Origin: Vagococcus salmoninarum
Lineage (GTDB): Bacteria; Bacillota; Bacilli; Lactobacillales; Vagococcaceae
Length of the DNA stretch: 64,000 bases
Reading direction: 5' to 3'
Assembly: GCF_003987495.1 (NCBI RefSeq)
Contig: NZ_NGJU01000013.1
Span: 1 to 64,000, forward strand
This document shows positions 25,744-34,222 of this stretch, piece after piece (positions within the stretch are counted from its first letter, which is position 1; the number at the start of each line of letters is the position of its first letter). The notes beneath the pieces are model-generated. The model made no database searches and was not told the DNA's origin. It saw nothing but the letters and a program-made list of their open reading frames with translations. A program made the translations under genes and the position numbers.

Positions 25744-27045
25744 TTAAGCGATTCCGATTGCTAGCATGATGACTAGTAATAGAAGGCTGATTCCCCATAA
25801 CCAAACAAAGTTAGCTTTGATATGGTCTTTTAATTCTACTCCAGCTAAACCACAGGCTAAGTAAGTAACTGCGATTGCTGGTGAGATCATTAAACCAATA
25901 TTTTCAGTTACAAGCATTGTCCGGGCAACAGTCATTGCAGAAACGCCGTAGTTTCCAGCAACTTCTGTTACGATTGGTAAGACACCGAAGTAATAGCTAT
26001 CAGTTCCTAAGAACAAGATTAGTGGTACTGAGAAGATTCCGACAATTACGTGAATGAACGGTCCAAAAACAGCTGGTAAAGCTTTGATAATTCCCCCTGC
26101 CATTGATTCGATCATACCAGTTCCTTGTAAGACTCCTAAGAAAACACCAACAGCGAATAAAGTCATAATCATCGGCATTGCTGATTCGCCGTAACGTTTG
26201 ATCATTTTACCTTGAGCTTTAGTGTCTTTAACGTTAATGACTAAAGCTAATGAGAAGGCGATCATAAAGATCACATTGGCTGGTAATAAATCAGCTACTA
26301 AGGCAGCAATTGTTCCGAATACTAAGATAACGTCAAAGATTAAAATACCTTTAGGTACTTCAACTAAGGCTTTTGATTCACCTGTATTTTGTTTTAATTC
26401 TAAAAATTCAGCATCTGTCATACCAGCCCCACGTTTTTTCTCAACGCGAGATAAGACGAAAGCCATACCAAATGTTAAAGCAATTGAGATAAATTGCATT
26501 GGAATAATTCCTAACCAAATATCGTTAGCACTTTCACCAATAACTGTTGATGCTCGAATTGTTGGTCCAGCCCAAGGCATAATGTTCATTGCCCCAACAC
26601 TAGATGCTAACAATAGTAGCAAGGTCGTTGGTCGAATTTTCATTTTTTTGTAGATTGGTAACATTGGTGGAATTGTAATTAAGGCAGTTGAAGCCCCTGC
26701 TCCATCTAAATGTCCAATAATTGCGATTGTGACAGTTACAGCCATAATTGCGAAAATATTGTTACCCATAATTTTTAATAACGGGTTAACAATAATATCA
26801 AAAGCACCGACATCGTTCATTAAGCCGAAAAATGCGATTGAGAAGGCGAAAAGTGATGCCGTCGTGACCATTGAAGCCACGCCATCTTTCACAAAGCCAC
26901 TTAAATCTACTAAAGATGTTCCTACAAGACCTGCCGCTACTAAAGGTAACAGCGTAAATACGACGATTGGGTTAGCTCTACCTGAAATTAACAAGTAAAC
27001 AATCCCAACAATCAAAAGAAAACCAATAATCATTAACATATCCAT
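25744..27045 (-). CDS. CitMHS-family citrate transporter, copy 1
   Basis: 433-residue transporter with about 12 hydrophobic segments, of the CitMHS family that moves citrate complexed with a divalent metal ion (Ca2+ for enterococcal CitH, Mg2+ for Bacillus CitM). Family stretches include GHLDGAGASTALITIPPMLP (about 112-131) and the C-terminal LVTENIGLMISPAIAVTYLACGLAG. It is a close paralogue of copy 2 at 31470. AGAGGTAG lies upstream of the ATG. It heads the operon with oadA-oadH-oadD-oadB-citX. A TATGAT -10 box at 27149-27144 is its likely promoter. Confidence 0.92.
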   Translation of the reverse strand: MDMLMIIGFLLIVGIVYLLISGRANPIVVFTLLPLVAAGLVGTSLVDLSGFVKDGVASMVTTASLFAFSIAFFGLMNDVGAFDIIVNPLLKIMGNNIFAIMAVTVTIAIIGHLDGAGASTALITIPPMLPIYKKMKIRPTTLLLLLASSVGAMNIMPWAGPTIRASTVIGESANDIWLGIIPMQFISIALTFGMAFVLSRVEKKRGAGMTDAEFLELKQNTGESKALVEVPKGILIFDVILVFGTIAALVADLLPANVIFMIAFSLALVINVKDTKAQGKMIKRYGESAMPMIMTLFAVGVFLGVLQGTGMIESMAGGIIKALPAVFGPFIHVIVGIFSVPLILFLGTDSYYFGVLPIVTEVAGNYGVSAMTVARTMLVTENIGLMISPAIAVTYLACGLAGVELKDHIKANFVWLWGISLLLLVIMLAIGIA

Positions 27046-27299
27046 TGTTTTACTACCTCTTTCTTATTTTTTTCAAAAAAGCCTCTCCAAGGTCTAAATA
27101 AGAAAAAAGTTCTCGGCCACATGTTCCACTAGTTAAGAGTTCTATCATAAAAACGATTGCTATTAGTTCAAATTACTTAATTAATTGAAAAGACACTAGT
27201 TTGTGGTAAGATATTCTTAATTAGTATGCCTCTTTCATTAATCTCAACTTTGGCGGTTTGGATGATTTAAGAGAGCGTACTTTTTTGTTTATTATCAGT
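27046..27299 (-). promoter_or_regulatory. citM1 upstream region
   Basis: Gap without a gene. It holds a likely -10 (TATGAT, 27149-27144) with TTTGAA 17 bases upstream. The 24-base motif found at the citC and citM2 promoters is not recognisable at the same position here. The last 30 bases before citM1 match the citM2 leader. I see nothing else. Confidence 0.4.
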
Positions 27300-27332
27300 C
27301 TTTATTAAGGGCGATTGTCGCCCTTAATAAAG
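27300..27332 (-). terminator. Long hairpin after citF
   Basis: Perfect 15-base arms CTTTATTAAGGGCGA and complement around a 3-base loop, 27 bases after the citF stop. There is no T run directly after it on the minus strand, so it could protect the mRNA 3' end or terminate inefficiently. Confidence 0.55.
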
Positions 27333-27359
27333 TTTAATAATCACACTAAAGGGTTCTAA

Positions 27360-28889
27360 CTATTTAACTTGGTTGATCGTGTCTAATAATGTACCATCAC
27401 GATATTCAACTAAAGCAACGACGCGATCGGTAAACTCAATCGCTTCTGGAATTCCAACGATTTTCTCAGCTTCGGCTTGTAACTCAGCCATCGTGTAAAC
27501 TGGGATATCTGTTTCTTTAAATGCTGCAATTAAATCTTCACGACGAGGATTAATGGCGATGCCGATTTCTGTGGCAATCACATCAATACTATCCCCTGGC
27601 GTAATGACAGTTGTGACATCGTTAACGATTGTCGGTATTCTGCCACGAACTAACGGTGCTGAGATAATTGTTAACTTCGCATTGGCTGCATCTTGATGAC
27701 CACCAATAGCGCCACGAAGTACACCATCTGATCCAGTCATAACATTAATATTAAATTTCGTGTCAACTTCTAAAGCTGATAAAATCACGATATCTAGTTG
27801 ATTAACGACGGCGCCTTTGTTATAAGGACTGGCGTAGTAAGAAGCATCAATTTCCGTTTGTTCTGGATTAGCCGACATTCCTAAGGCTGCCCCTTTATCA
27901 AAATCTTGGACATCAAGAATTTTCTTAACTAAGCCTTCTTCGAGTAAATCAACCATTGGTTTAGTAATACCACCAAGGGCAAATGAGGCTTTAATGTCAT
28001 TTTCTATCATCGCTTGACGTAAGAAACGAGTAACTGCTAAGGCAGCACCACCAGTTCCTGTTTGGAATGAAAAGCCGTCTTTAAAATAAGGTGACTTAGT
28101 AATGACATCATTGACTGTTTCAGCAATTTTAAGCTCTTTCGGATTCGTCGTAAAACGAGTTGCCCCTTTACCAATCCCATCTGGGTTACCGATTGCTTCA
28201 ACTTCAACGACATAATCTACATTCGTTTGTGGAATACTTGTTGGAGTATTTGGATAAGCCACTAAGTTATCTGTTAATAAAACAACTTGATTGGCATGTT
28301 TCGCATCAATTTGCGCGTAACCTAGGGAACCACAGACTGATTTACCAGTAAAGCCGTTAGCATTTCCGTAGGCATCAGAGCTTGGTGCTCCTAAGAATGC
28401 CACATCAATTTTAATGACTCCTGTTTCAACAGCTCGAGCACGACCACCGTGAGAACGTAAAATGACTGGTTCTTTCATTAAGCCATTCGAAATGGCATCT
28501 CCTAGTTCGCCACGTAAGCCACTTGTTGTAATTTTAGTAATGACTCCAGCTTCGATGTGTTTAATAATTTCACTATGTACGCCAGCTAAAGAACTTGGCG
28601 CAATGGTTAAATTTTTAATCCCTTTACGAGCAATCACATCCATCACCATATTTAACACATAATCACCTTCACGGAAATGGTGGTGGAAAGAAATTGTCAT
28701 TCCATCTTTCAGCCCAGTTTTTTCAATGGCTTCTTCGATCGACGTTAACAACTTTTGATCGCCAGGTTTGACAACTTTAATTGTTGGCGCCCCTTTAGTG
28801 ACTTCTGGGTTACCAATTTCAGTGTTTTCGTATAATTTATACTCAGTTAAGAACTCTGCGGGAATCTCCCGACCAACTTTGTTTAACAT
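27360..28889 (-). CDS. citF: Citrate lyase alpha subunit (citrate CoA-transferase)
   Basis: 509-residue subunit that exchanges acetyl on the acyl carrier CitD for citrate, giving citryl-ACP. Typical segments are [19 protein letters not shown] (about 64-82), [14 protein letters not shown] (about 170) and [21 protein letters not shown] precedes the ATG. It starts directly after the citE stop and is the last gene of citCDEF. The length is normal and the frame intact. Confidence 0.98.
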   Translation of the reverse strand: MLNKVGREIPAEFLTEYKLYENTEIGNPEVTKGAPTIKVVKPGDQKLLTSIEEAIEKTGLKDGMTISFHHHFREGDYVLNMVMDVIARKGIKNLTIAPSSLAGVHSEIIKHIEAGVITKITTSGLRGELGDAISNGLMKEPVILRSHGGRARAVETGVIKIDVAFLGAPSSDAYGNANGFTGKSVCGSLGYAQIDAKHANQVVLLTDNLVAYPNTPTSIPQTNVDYVVEVEAIGNPDGIGKGATRFTTNPKELKIAETVNDVITKSPYFKDGFSFQTGTGGAALAVTRFLRQAMIENDIKASFALGGITKPMVDLLEEGLVKKILDVQDFDKGAALGMSANPEQTEIDASYYASPYNKGAVVNQLDIVILSALEVDTKFNINVMTGSDGVLRGAIGGHQDAANAKLTIISAPLVRGRIPTIVNDVTTVITPGDSIDVIATEIGIAINPRREDLIAAFKETDIPVYTMAELQAEAEKIVGIPEAIEFTDRVVALVEYRDGTLLDTINQVK

Positions 28890-29780
28890 CTATTTTTGCT
28901 CCTTTCCAATAACGTTAGCAGCTGTTGCTAAACTAATAATTCGTTCAGCCCGCTCAACGATTGGTTTATCAATCATTTTACCGTTTAATGAGATAACCCC
29001 TGAGCCTTTTTCTGCAGCTTCTTCAATCGCTGCAATCACATCTAAGGCATGGTCAATTTCTTTTTGGGATGGTGTGAAAACATCATTTACAATTTTGATT
29101 TGACGAGGGTTAATAATCGACTTACCATCAAAGCCAAGTTGATGAATTAACTCAACTTCCCGACGGAACCCTTCTTCGTTATTCACATCCGAGTAAACCG
29201 TATCAAAAGCTGAAATTCCAGCTGCCCGAGCGGCATGTAAAATCATGCTCCGAGCAAAGAAAAGTTCTTGCCCATCAGGATAACGACGGGTTTTCATATT
29301 AGTGACGTAATCTTCAGCACCAATGGCAATTCCGATTAAGCGTGAGCTTGAACGAGCAATCGCTAAGGCATTTAACGTTCCTTCAGCCCCTTCAATGGCA
29401 GCCATCATTTTAGTTGTCCCAATTGGCACACCAAATTTTGTTTCGGCTTCGACAATGACTTTTTCAACGTCAGTGACATCGGCTTCTGTTTCCGTTTTTG
29501 GTAAACGGATCACATCAACACCGGCTTTCACCATGGCAAAAATATCGTTGCGACCGTAGATAGAATCTAAGGCGTTAACTCGGACAACAATTTCCGTACC
29601 GCCGTAATCAACAGTTTTCAGAGCTTGATAGACTAACATTCTAGCTGCATCTTTTTCTGCTAGTGAGACCGCATCTTCTAAATCAAACATAACGGAATCA
29701 GCTTTGTAAATACCTGCATCACGAATCATTCCAGGATTATTACCGGGAACAAACATCATTGTTCTTCTTAATTTACCCAA
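28890..29780 (-). CDS. citE: Citrate lyase beta subunit (citryl-CoA/ACP lyase)
   Basis: 296-residue TIM-barrel lyase that cleaves citryl-ACP to acetyl-ACP and oxaloacetate. It begins with the family signature RRTMMFVPGNNPGMIRDA and contains MFDLEDAVS (about 33-41, acidic Mg2+ ligand) and GIAIGAEDYVTNM (about 148). The start is TTG at 29780, with GGAGGTG placed 7 bases upstream. It is separated from the citD stop by one base, and the length fits other CitE proteins. Confidence 0.97.
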   Translation of the reverse strand: MGKLRRTMMFVPGNNPGMIRDAGIYKADSVMFDLEDAVSLAEKDAARMLVYQALKTVDYGGTEIVVRVNALDSIYGRNDIFAMVKAGVDVIRLPKTETEADVTDVEKVIVEAETKFGVPIGTTKMMAAIEGAEGTLNALAIARSSSRLIGIAIGAEDYVTNMKTRRYPDGQELFFARSMILHAARAAGISAFDTVYSDVNNEEGFRREVELIHQLGFDGKSIINPRQIKIVNDVFTPSQKEIDHALDVIAAIEEAAEKGSGVISLNGKMIDKPIVERAERIISLATAANVIGKEQK

Positions 29781-29781
29781 G

Positions 29782-30075
29782 TTACAGCACCTCCCAGTTT
29801 ACTTGTTCTGTTTCTTCTAAAGCTCGTTGGATAGCTGTGATTGTTCTCGCTTTAATCGTACAATCTAAAGCCCCTTTGTCGATTGCTTCAACATGGGCGT
29901 TCTTAATTTGATAAACAGCTAAAGTTTCTTTAATAACAGCTTTAATTTGTTCACCAAATTGCTTTTGGACTGAGCTTTCAAGGCTGATTTCAATGCCACC
30001 TTTAAGTGGTGTTAACATGATTTGAATGTCACTTGATTCAAGTGTACCCGCAACTGCGGTTGTTTTAATATCCAT
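29782..30075 (-). CDS. citD: Citrate lyase acyl carrier protein (gamma subunit)
   Basis: 97-residue carrier that holds the phosphoribosyl-dephospho-CoA arm on a serine (GTLESSDI, Ser near residue 14) and presents acetyl and citryl groups to CitF and CitE. The prosthetic group is made by CitG and attached by CitX, and the acetyl group is added by CitC, all encoded nearby. GAAGGAAGG lies upstream of the ATG. Confidence 0.96.
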   Translation of the reverse strand: MDIKTTAVAGTLESSDIQIMLTPLKGGIEISLESSVQKQFGEQIKAVIKETLAVYQIKNAHVEAIDKGALDCTIKARTITAIQRALEETEQVNWEVL

Positions 30076-30099
30076 AATATTTAAAATCCTTCCTTCTAT

Positions 30100-31092
30100 C
30101 TATTTATAAGCTTTTTTTAAATAACTAAATGTCGTTGGCGGTACTAACTCTTGTAAACGCTCCCAGTTTTTTTGTGATAATAAGGCTCTCACAGTTGTGG
30201 CACTGATTGGCTTACCAGAATTCGTTGCCTTTCGGGGAATAATCTTAACTTGAACATCCGGTTCTAGGACTTCTGTTAATGACTGATTGTAAATCGCTGT
30301 TTTAGGTGACAACGGTTCAGAACCTAAGTAGCGTCTGTTAATCTTTAAAGCTGGGGAAATTCGTTCTTTAAAAAGTTGGGCGTCTAGTTGGGTTTGATAA
30401 TGCGTAATTTCTGCTGATTCAGCAATAAAGTAAGCTGGAAACGTTGCAAAATTAACCATATAATTATCCCCACCTAAAACTAATACATTTGATAAATGTG
30501 CAGTGCCGGCTTTAGCTAACATCAAACGTTCCTCAAAACTAAATTCTGACACATCAGCTTCAACAATAAACAAGAAGACTTGATCACATTCATGACTGGC
30601 TGTTTCAACTAAAAATTGATGGCCATTCGTAAAAGGATTAGCGTTCATGACTAAAGAACCAGTTATTCCTTCAGTTGATTTTTGAGGAATCTCTGCTAAG
30701 AAAGTCGTAAGCGAATGATTACCTTTTTCTAATAAACAGGCCTCTTTTGTTTCGACTAAAACTTTAAAGCCTAAACTTGTAAAAGCATAGCTGAGATTAG
30801 GTTTAGTAAACACAAAATAATGAAATATTTTTTGTTCTGCTAAATGACCAATTAAATGACTGATTAGTTGGTTAAAGACTGAGCCACCTTGATAAGAATC
30901 AGAAATAGCTAACATCTTTAAAACATTTTTTGTTAATGAGCCTGTTGCAATTAATTCATTCTCTTGATACACACCAACTGTATAATCTAAATCCTCTGTG
31001 ACTTGTAAACCTTGACTTGTGACTAAATCGAGCCAGGGCTCTGAGTAACTGACACGATCGAGGGACAATTTTTTAAATTGCAGTTCGGACAC
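30100..31092 (-). CDS. citC: [Citrate (pro-3S)-lyase] ligase
   Basis: 330-residue enzyme that uses ATP and acetate to acetylate the CitD thiol and so activate citrate lyase. An N-terminal GNAT-like domain (to about 130) is followed by a nucleotidyltransferase domain with VMNANPFTNGHQFLVE (about 149-163, HxGH-like) and a C-terminal ISATTVRALL. The start is GTG at 31092, with AAAGGAG 10 bases upstream. It is the first gene of citCDEF, 32 bases downstream of the TATGAT promoter box. Confidence 0.96.
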   Translation of the reverse strand: MSELQFKKLSLDRVSYSEPWLDLVTSQGLQVTEDLDYTVGVYQENELIATGSLTKNVLKMLAISDSYQGGSVFNQLISHLIGHLAEQKIFHYFVFTKPNLSYAFTSLGFKVLVETKEACLLEKGNHSLTTFLAEIPQKSTEGITGSLVMNANPFTNGHQFLVETASHECDQVFLFIVEADVSEFSFEERLMLAKAGTAHLSNVLVLGGDNYMVNFATFPAYFIAESAEITHYQTQLDAQLFKERISPALKINRRYLGSEPLSPKTAIYNQSLTEVLEPDVQVKIIPRKATNSGKPISATTVRALLSQKNWERLQELVPPTTFSYLKKAYK

Positions 31093-31123
31093 TTGGTTTC
31101 AGCTCCTTTGTGATACTATTAAC

Positions 31124-31185
31124 ATCATACGTCATCTGAAAAAGAAAGAGAATGCCTTGACTTGTGCTTTAGCTGTGTTTAGTGT
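31124..31185 (-). promoter_or_regulatory. citC promoter with candidate activator site
   Basis: A TATGAT -10 (31129-31124) lacks a -35. A 24-base motif (31185-31162, containing ACACTAAA, ACA and CTAAAG blocks) lies exactly 32 bases upstream. The motif matches that of citM2 at 21 of 24 positions with the same spacing. I infer activator binding, most likely CitO. Confidence 0.65.
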
Positions 31186-31229
31186 GTTTTTTGAGTTCTT
31201 TAGTTTTTTAATGTGTCTTTCTTGTTCTT

Positions 31230-31310
31230 TCAATGTTTTTTCAGTAAAGGTATGATAGTTTTCCGAGCCTCTGAAAAACTAATAGAAAGCTTGCTTTTAG
31301 TGATTTTCAT
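31230..31310 (-). CDS. Possible small protein ORF (26 codons)
   Basis: ATG at 31310 with GAGG 8 bases upstream opens a 26-residue frame ending in TGA. The product starts MKITKSKLSISFSEARKT and ends IIPLLKKH, so is short and basic (nine Lys or Arg) without a clear signal peptide. It lies between the citM2 terminator and the citC promoter. It may be a real small protein, a leader peptide or chance. I do not recognise it. Confidence 0.3.
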   Translation of the reverse strand: MKITKSKLSISFSEARKTIIPLLKKH

Positions 31311-31418
31311 CCTTATCACCTCAAAAAAAGAGTTTCTTTTTTTCTTACCTTAAAAACAATAATGACTTTTTATTTTTAGTTAGCTACTATTAAACAGCTA
31401 CGTTTTTTCTCACTAAAT

Positions 31419-31454
31419 AAGTAAAGTAATTCACCGAAATGAATTACTTTACTT
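31419..31454 (-). terminator. Terminator of citM2
   Basis: Perfect 15-base arms (31440-31454 and 31419-31433) with loop CCGAAA, sharing the core sequence with the hairpin after citM1. Confidence 0.8.
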
Positions 31455-31469
31455 AAAAACATCATAAAA

Positions 31470-32771
31470 TTATGCGATGCCTAGGACCATCATTACGACT
31501 AATAAAACCGTACTAACGACCCACAACCAGACAAAACTGGCTTTAATATGATCTTTTAATTCAACTCCTGCTAACCCACAAGCGAGATAAGTCACGGCGA
31601 TGGCTGATGAAATCATCAAACCAATATTTTCAGTTACGAGCATCGTTCGTGCCACTGCCATAGCTGTTACCCCGTAGTTAGCTGAGACTTCAACCACGAT
31701 TGGCAAAACACCAAAATAGTAACTATCCGTACCTAAAAACAAAATCAAGGGAACTGAGAAGAAGCCAACAATCAAGTGAACATAAGGCCCCATCACACTC
31801 GGTAAGGCCCTGATAATGCCCCCAGCCATAGACTCAATCATGCCTGTCCCTTTTAAGACTCCCATGAAAATTCCGACTGCAAATAAAGTCATAATCATCG
31901 GCATCGCTGACTCACCGTAGCGTTTAATCATCTTCCCTTGTTGCTTCGTGTCTTTAACATTAATTACTAGTGCCAAGGAGAAGGCAATCATAAAGGTTAC
32001 ATTGGCTGGTAGTAAATCAGCAACTAAAGCGGCAATGGTTAAAAAGACGAGGGAAATATCGAAAAGTAAAATCCCTCTAGGCACCTTAACTAAGGCGTTA
32101 GTCCCACCATTACTTTGCTTTAACTCAGCAAACTCAGCATCCGTCATACCAGCACCACGTTTTTTCTCAATTCCGGCTAAGATAAAACCCATCACATAAG
32201 TCACACCGATTGAGACAAACTGCATCGATAAAATTCCTAACCAAATATCGTTACCACTTTCACCGATCACTGTTGCCGCCCTAATCGTCGGTCCCGCCCA
32301 AGGCATGATATTCATCGCCCCGACACTGGAAGCTAAGAGTAAGAGTAAGGTGGTCAAGCGGATTTTCATCTTTTTATAAATTGGTAACATTGGTGGAATT
32401 GTAATTAAAGCCGTTGAAGCACCTGCCCCATCTAAATGGCCAATAACAGCAATTGTTACAGTTACTGCCATAATAGCAAAAACGTTATTTCCCATAATTC
32501 TTAATAATGGATTAACAATAATATCGAAAGCGCCTACATCGTTCATCAGTCCAAAAAAGGCGATTGAAAAAGCAAATAATGACGCAGTTGTTACCATGGA
32601 GGCAACGCCATCTTTAACAAAGTCACTTAAATCAACCAAGGCCGTACCTGCTAAGCCAGCTGCTACTAAAGGTAACAGGGTGAAGACGACAATTGGATTA
32701 GCTTTACCTGAAATTAATAAATAAACTATTCCGACAATCAAAAGAAAACCAATAATCATTAACATATCCAT
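31470..32771 (-). CDS. CitMHS-family citrate/tricarboxylate transporter, copy 2
   Basis: 433-residue membrane transporter, almost colinear with copy 1 (25744-27045) and differing mainly in scattered positions and in the segment around residues 195-225. The conserved GHLDGAGASTALITIPPMLP is unchanged. The start at 32771 mirrors copy 1 with the same AGAGGTAG; 14 more open codons upstream are untranslated leader by that comparison. It is transcribed alone, from a promoter at 33127-33188 through a long leader, and ends in a terminator. It may supply more citrate uptake or carry a different metal-acid complex. Confidence 0.9.
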   Translation of the reverse strand: MDMLMIIGFLLIVGIVYLLISGKANPIVVFTLLPLVAAGLAGTALVDLSDFVKDGVASMVTTASLFAFSIAFFGLMNDVGAFDIIVNPLLRIMGNNVFAIMAVTVTIAVIGHLDGAGASTALITIPPMLPIYKKMKIRLTTLLLLLASSVGAMNIMPWAGPTIRAATVIGESGNDIWLGILSMQFVSIGVTYVMGFILAGIEKKRGAGMTDAEFAELKQSNGGTNALVKVPRGILLFDISLVFLTIAALVADLLPANVTFMIAFSLALVINVKDTKQQGKMIKRYGESAMPMIMTLFAVGIFMGVLKGTGMIESMAGGIIRALPSVMGPYVHLIVGFFSVPLILFLGTDSYYFGVLPIVVEVSANYGVTAMAVARTMLVTENIGLMISSAIAVTYLACGLAGVELKDHIKASFVWLWVVSTVLLVVMMVLGIA

Positions 32772-33120
32772 TGTTTTACTACCTCTTTCTTTATCTAAAT
32801 AAGAGAGTGACAAGGTTAATTAAACTATCAAGGGTCAAGTTTTCGCTTAATTAAGCTATTGTAATGGCTTAATCAATACAACTTATTGAAAAATTTTTGA
32901 CTGAGTCTAAGACATAGCTGATTGGAATAGCTTCAGAGAGTGGCGGCCCCTCTTAGCTTATAAGTAGCTTTTGAAATGAAGCGACATTGCAGAAGGATGC
33001 TGGGGAAGTTAATGACGACCAGTTCTTGATTAAAATCGCCACTAATTGTCAGGAAGTCCTAAAGTTTCTGTGTAACAGACCTTATGCTGAACTGTCATCT
33101 CTAGCCCTTTAGACTCCCTT
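32772..33120 (-). ncRNA. Long structured 5' leader of citM2
   Basis: About 350 bases without a gene between the promoter and the citM2 start. On the minus strand AGTGGCG and CGCCACT can close a large domain, with CCCC/GGGG inside and AGCT/AGCT within that. GGGAGTC-TAAAG can pair with CTTTAGGACTTCC at the 5' end. ATTAAGC/GCTTAAT forms a stem nearer the gene. I recognise no known riboswitch core, and folding was done by eye. Confidence 0.35.
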
Positions 33121-33126
33121 ATTACT

Positions 33127-33188
33127 ATCATACTTTATTCAAAAAAATAATCATATCCTGTAAATTGTACTTTAGATGTCTTTAGTGT
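33127..33188 (-). promoter_or_regulatory. citM2 promoter with candidate activator site
   Basis: TATGAT (33132-33127) with the 24-base motif at 33188-33165, exactly 32 bases upstream, as at citC. The bases around the -10 also match (GTATGAT then TAATA). There is no -35, consistent with activator dependence. Confidence 0.65.
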
Positions 33189-33245
33189 TCTTTTTCATTT
33201 TTGCAGTTATTTTTATTGTTTTTTCTGTTAATTTTAATTTTTTTC

Positions 33246-33289
33246 AGAAAAAAAGACTTGAGTTGCCAGTTGGCATCTCAAGTTCTTTA
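33246..33289 (-). terminator. Intrinsic terminator of rex
   Basis: Stem with ACTTGAG arms and an inner TGCCA/TGGCA pairing, followed by seven or more T on the minus strand, 4 bases from the rex stop. Confidence 0.85.
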
Positions 33290-33292
33290 AAT

Positions 33293-33946
33293 TTATTTAG
33301 CTGTTTTTTTCTCATTGTCAGTGTAATGGTTTAAGAAATAAATCAATGTTTGCAATTCATTGGTTAAATCAATGCTTTGAACTTGGACATCTTTCGGCGT
33401 AGACAAACGCACTGGTGTAAAGTTCATAATGCCTTTAATACCTGATTCAATTAATAAATTAGCTGTGTCTTGGGCTGCCGGAGCTGGAATTGTCATAATC
33501 GCAATCTCAATCTGCTGCTGTTTAATTTGTTCAGCCATATCACTCATTGGATAAACGGGAATCCCATCAACAATTCTACCAACTAATTCTTCTTTAATAT
33601 CAAAAGCTGCACTAATCCGAATATTGTTGCTTTGGTGGAAACCATATTTAAGTAAAGCATTACCTAAGTTACCGACACCTATTAAGACAACATTTGTCAA
33701 ACGATCCTCACTTAAAGTTTTAGCAAAGAAATCTAATAAACTTTGAACATCATAGCCGTAGCCACGTTTTCCTAGTTCACCAAAATATGAGAAGTCACGA
33801 CGGATTGTGGCACTATCAACTTTAACTGCTTCACTTAATTCAGTTGACGAGACTTTCGTTTTGCCAGAATCTAACAAAACTTTTAAATAACGATAATACA
33901 ACGGCAATCTCTTAGCAGTTGCTTTGGGAATTACTTGGTTCTTCAT
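33293..33946 (-). CDS. rex: Redox-sensing transcriptional repressor Rex
   Basis: 217-residue NADH/NAD+ sensor that represses fermentation genes when NADH is low. An N-terminal winged helix lies at about 15-60 ([25 protein letters not shown]). A Rossmann NADH domain follows, with [10 protein letters not shown] near 95-104, and a domain-swap helix is at the C-terminus. AGGAGG precedes the ATG. It is divergent from ydiF, a pairing also seen in Bacillus. A role in tuning citrate fermentation next door is plausible, but I found no clear Rex operator. Confidence 0.97.
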   Translation of the reverse strand: MKNQVIPKATAKRLPLYYRYLKVLLDSGKTKVSSTELSEAVKVDSATIRRDFSYFGELGKRGYGYDVQSLLDFFAKTLSEDRLTNVVLIGVGNLGNALLKYGFHQSNNIRISAAFDIKEELVGRIVDGIPVYPMSDMAEQIKQQQIEIAIMTIPAPAAQDTANLLIESGIKGIMNFTPVRLSTPKDVQVQSIDLTNELQTLIYFLNHYTDNEKKTAK

Positions 33947-34222
33947 AAAAATCCTCCTAATTTATTCTCTAATACACTAAAGGGAGGTTTTTTTACTCTA
34001 CCCCTAGATGATTGTCAAATAATGTACAAAGTTACGTTGTTTGGCAATTACAATAAGTATCAATTTCACATTACTATAATACCAGTATATCGCCTATAAA
34101 AGCAATTTTGTTGTTTGGGATTGTGAATTATTTCCTTAGCATTTTCCGGCTAGCTATTGTTTTCCCTAAGTAATCATAAATATGGTAGACTAGTAACATA
34201 CTATACAAGCGAGGGATACAAT

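Noticed and set aside
27150-27170. CcpA cre site upstream of citM1
   Set aside because: The best match (AAAACGATTGCT region) has at least two mismatches at key positions and the wrong ends.
31093-31418. Mobile element or integration scar at the edges of citM2
   Set aside because: No inverted terminal repeats, target duplications or transposase remains are visible. The shared flanks are explained by the transporter duplication.
34117-34135. Rex operator (TTGTGAA half site) near rex and ydiF
   Set aside because: Only the left half matches; the right half does not form the expected TTCACAA, so it is no better than chance.
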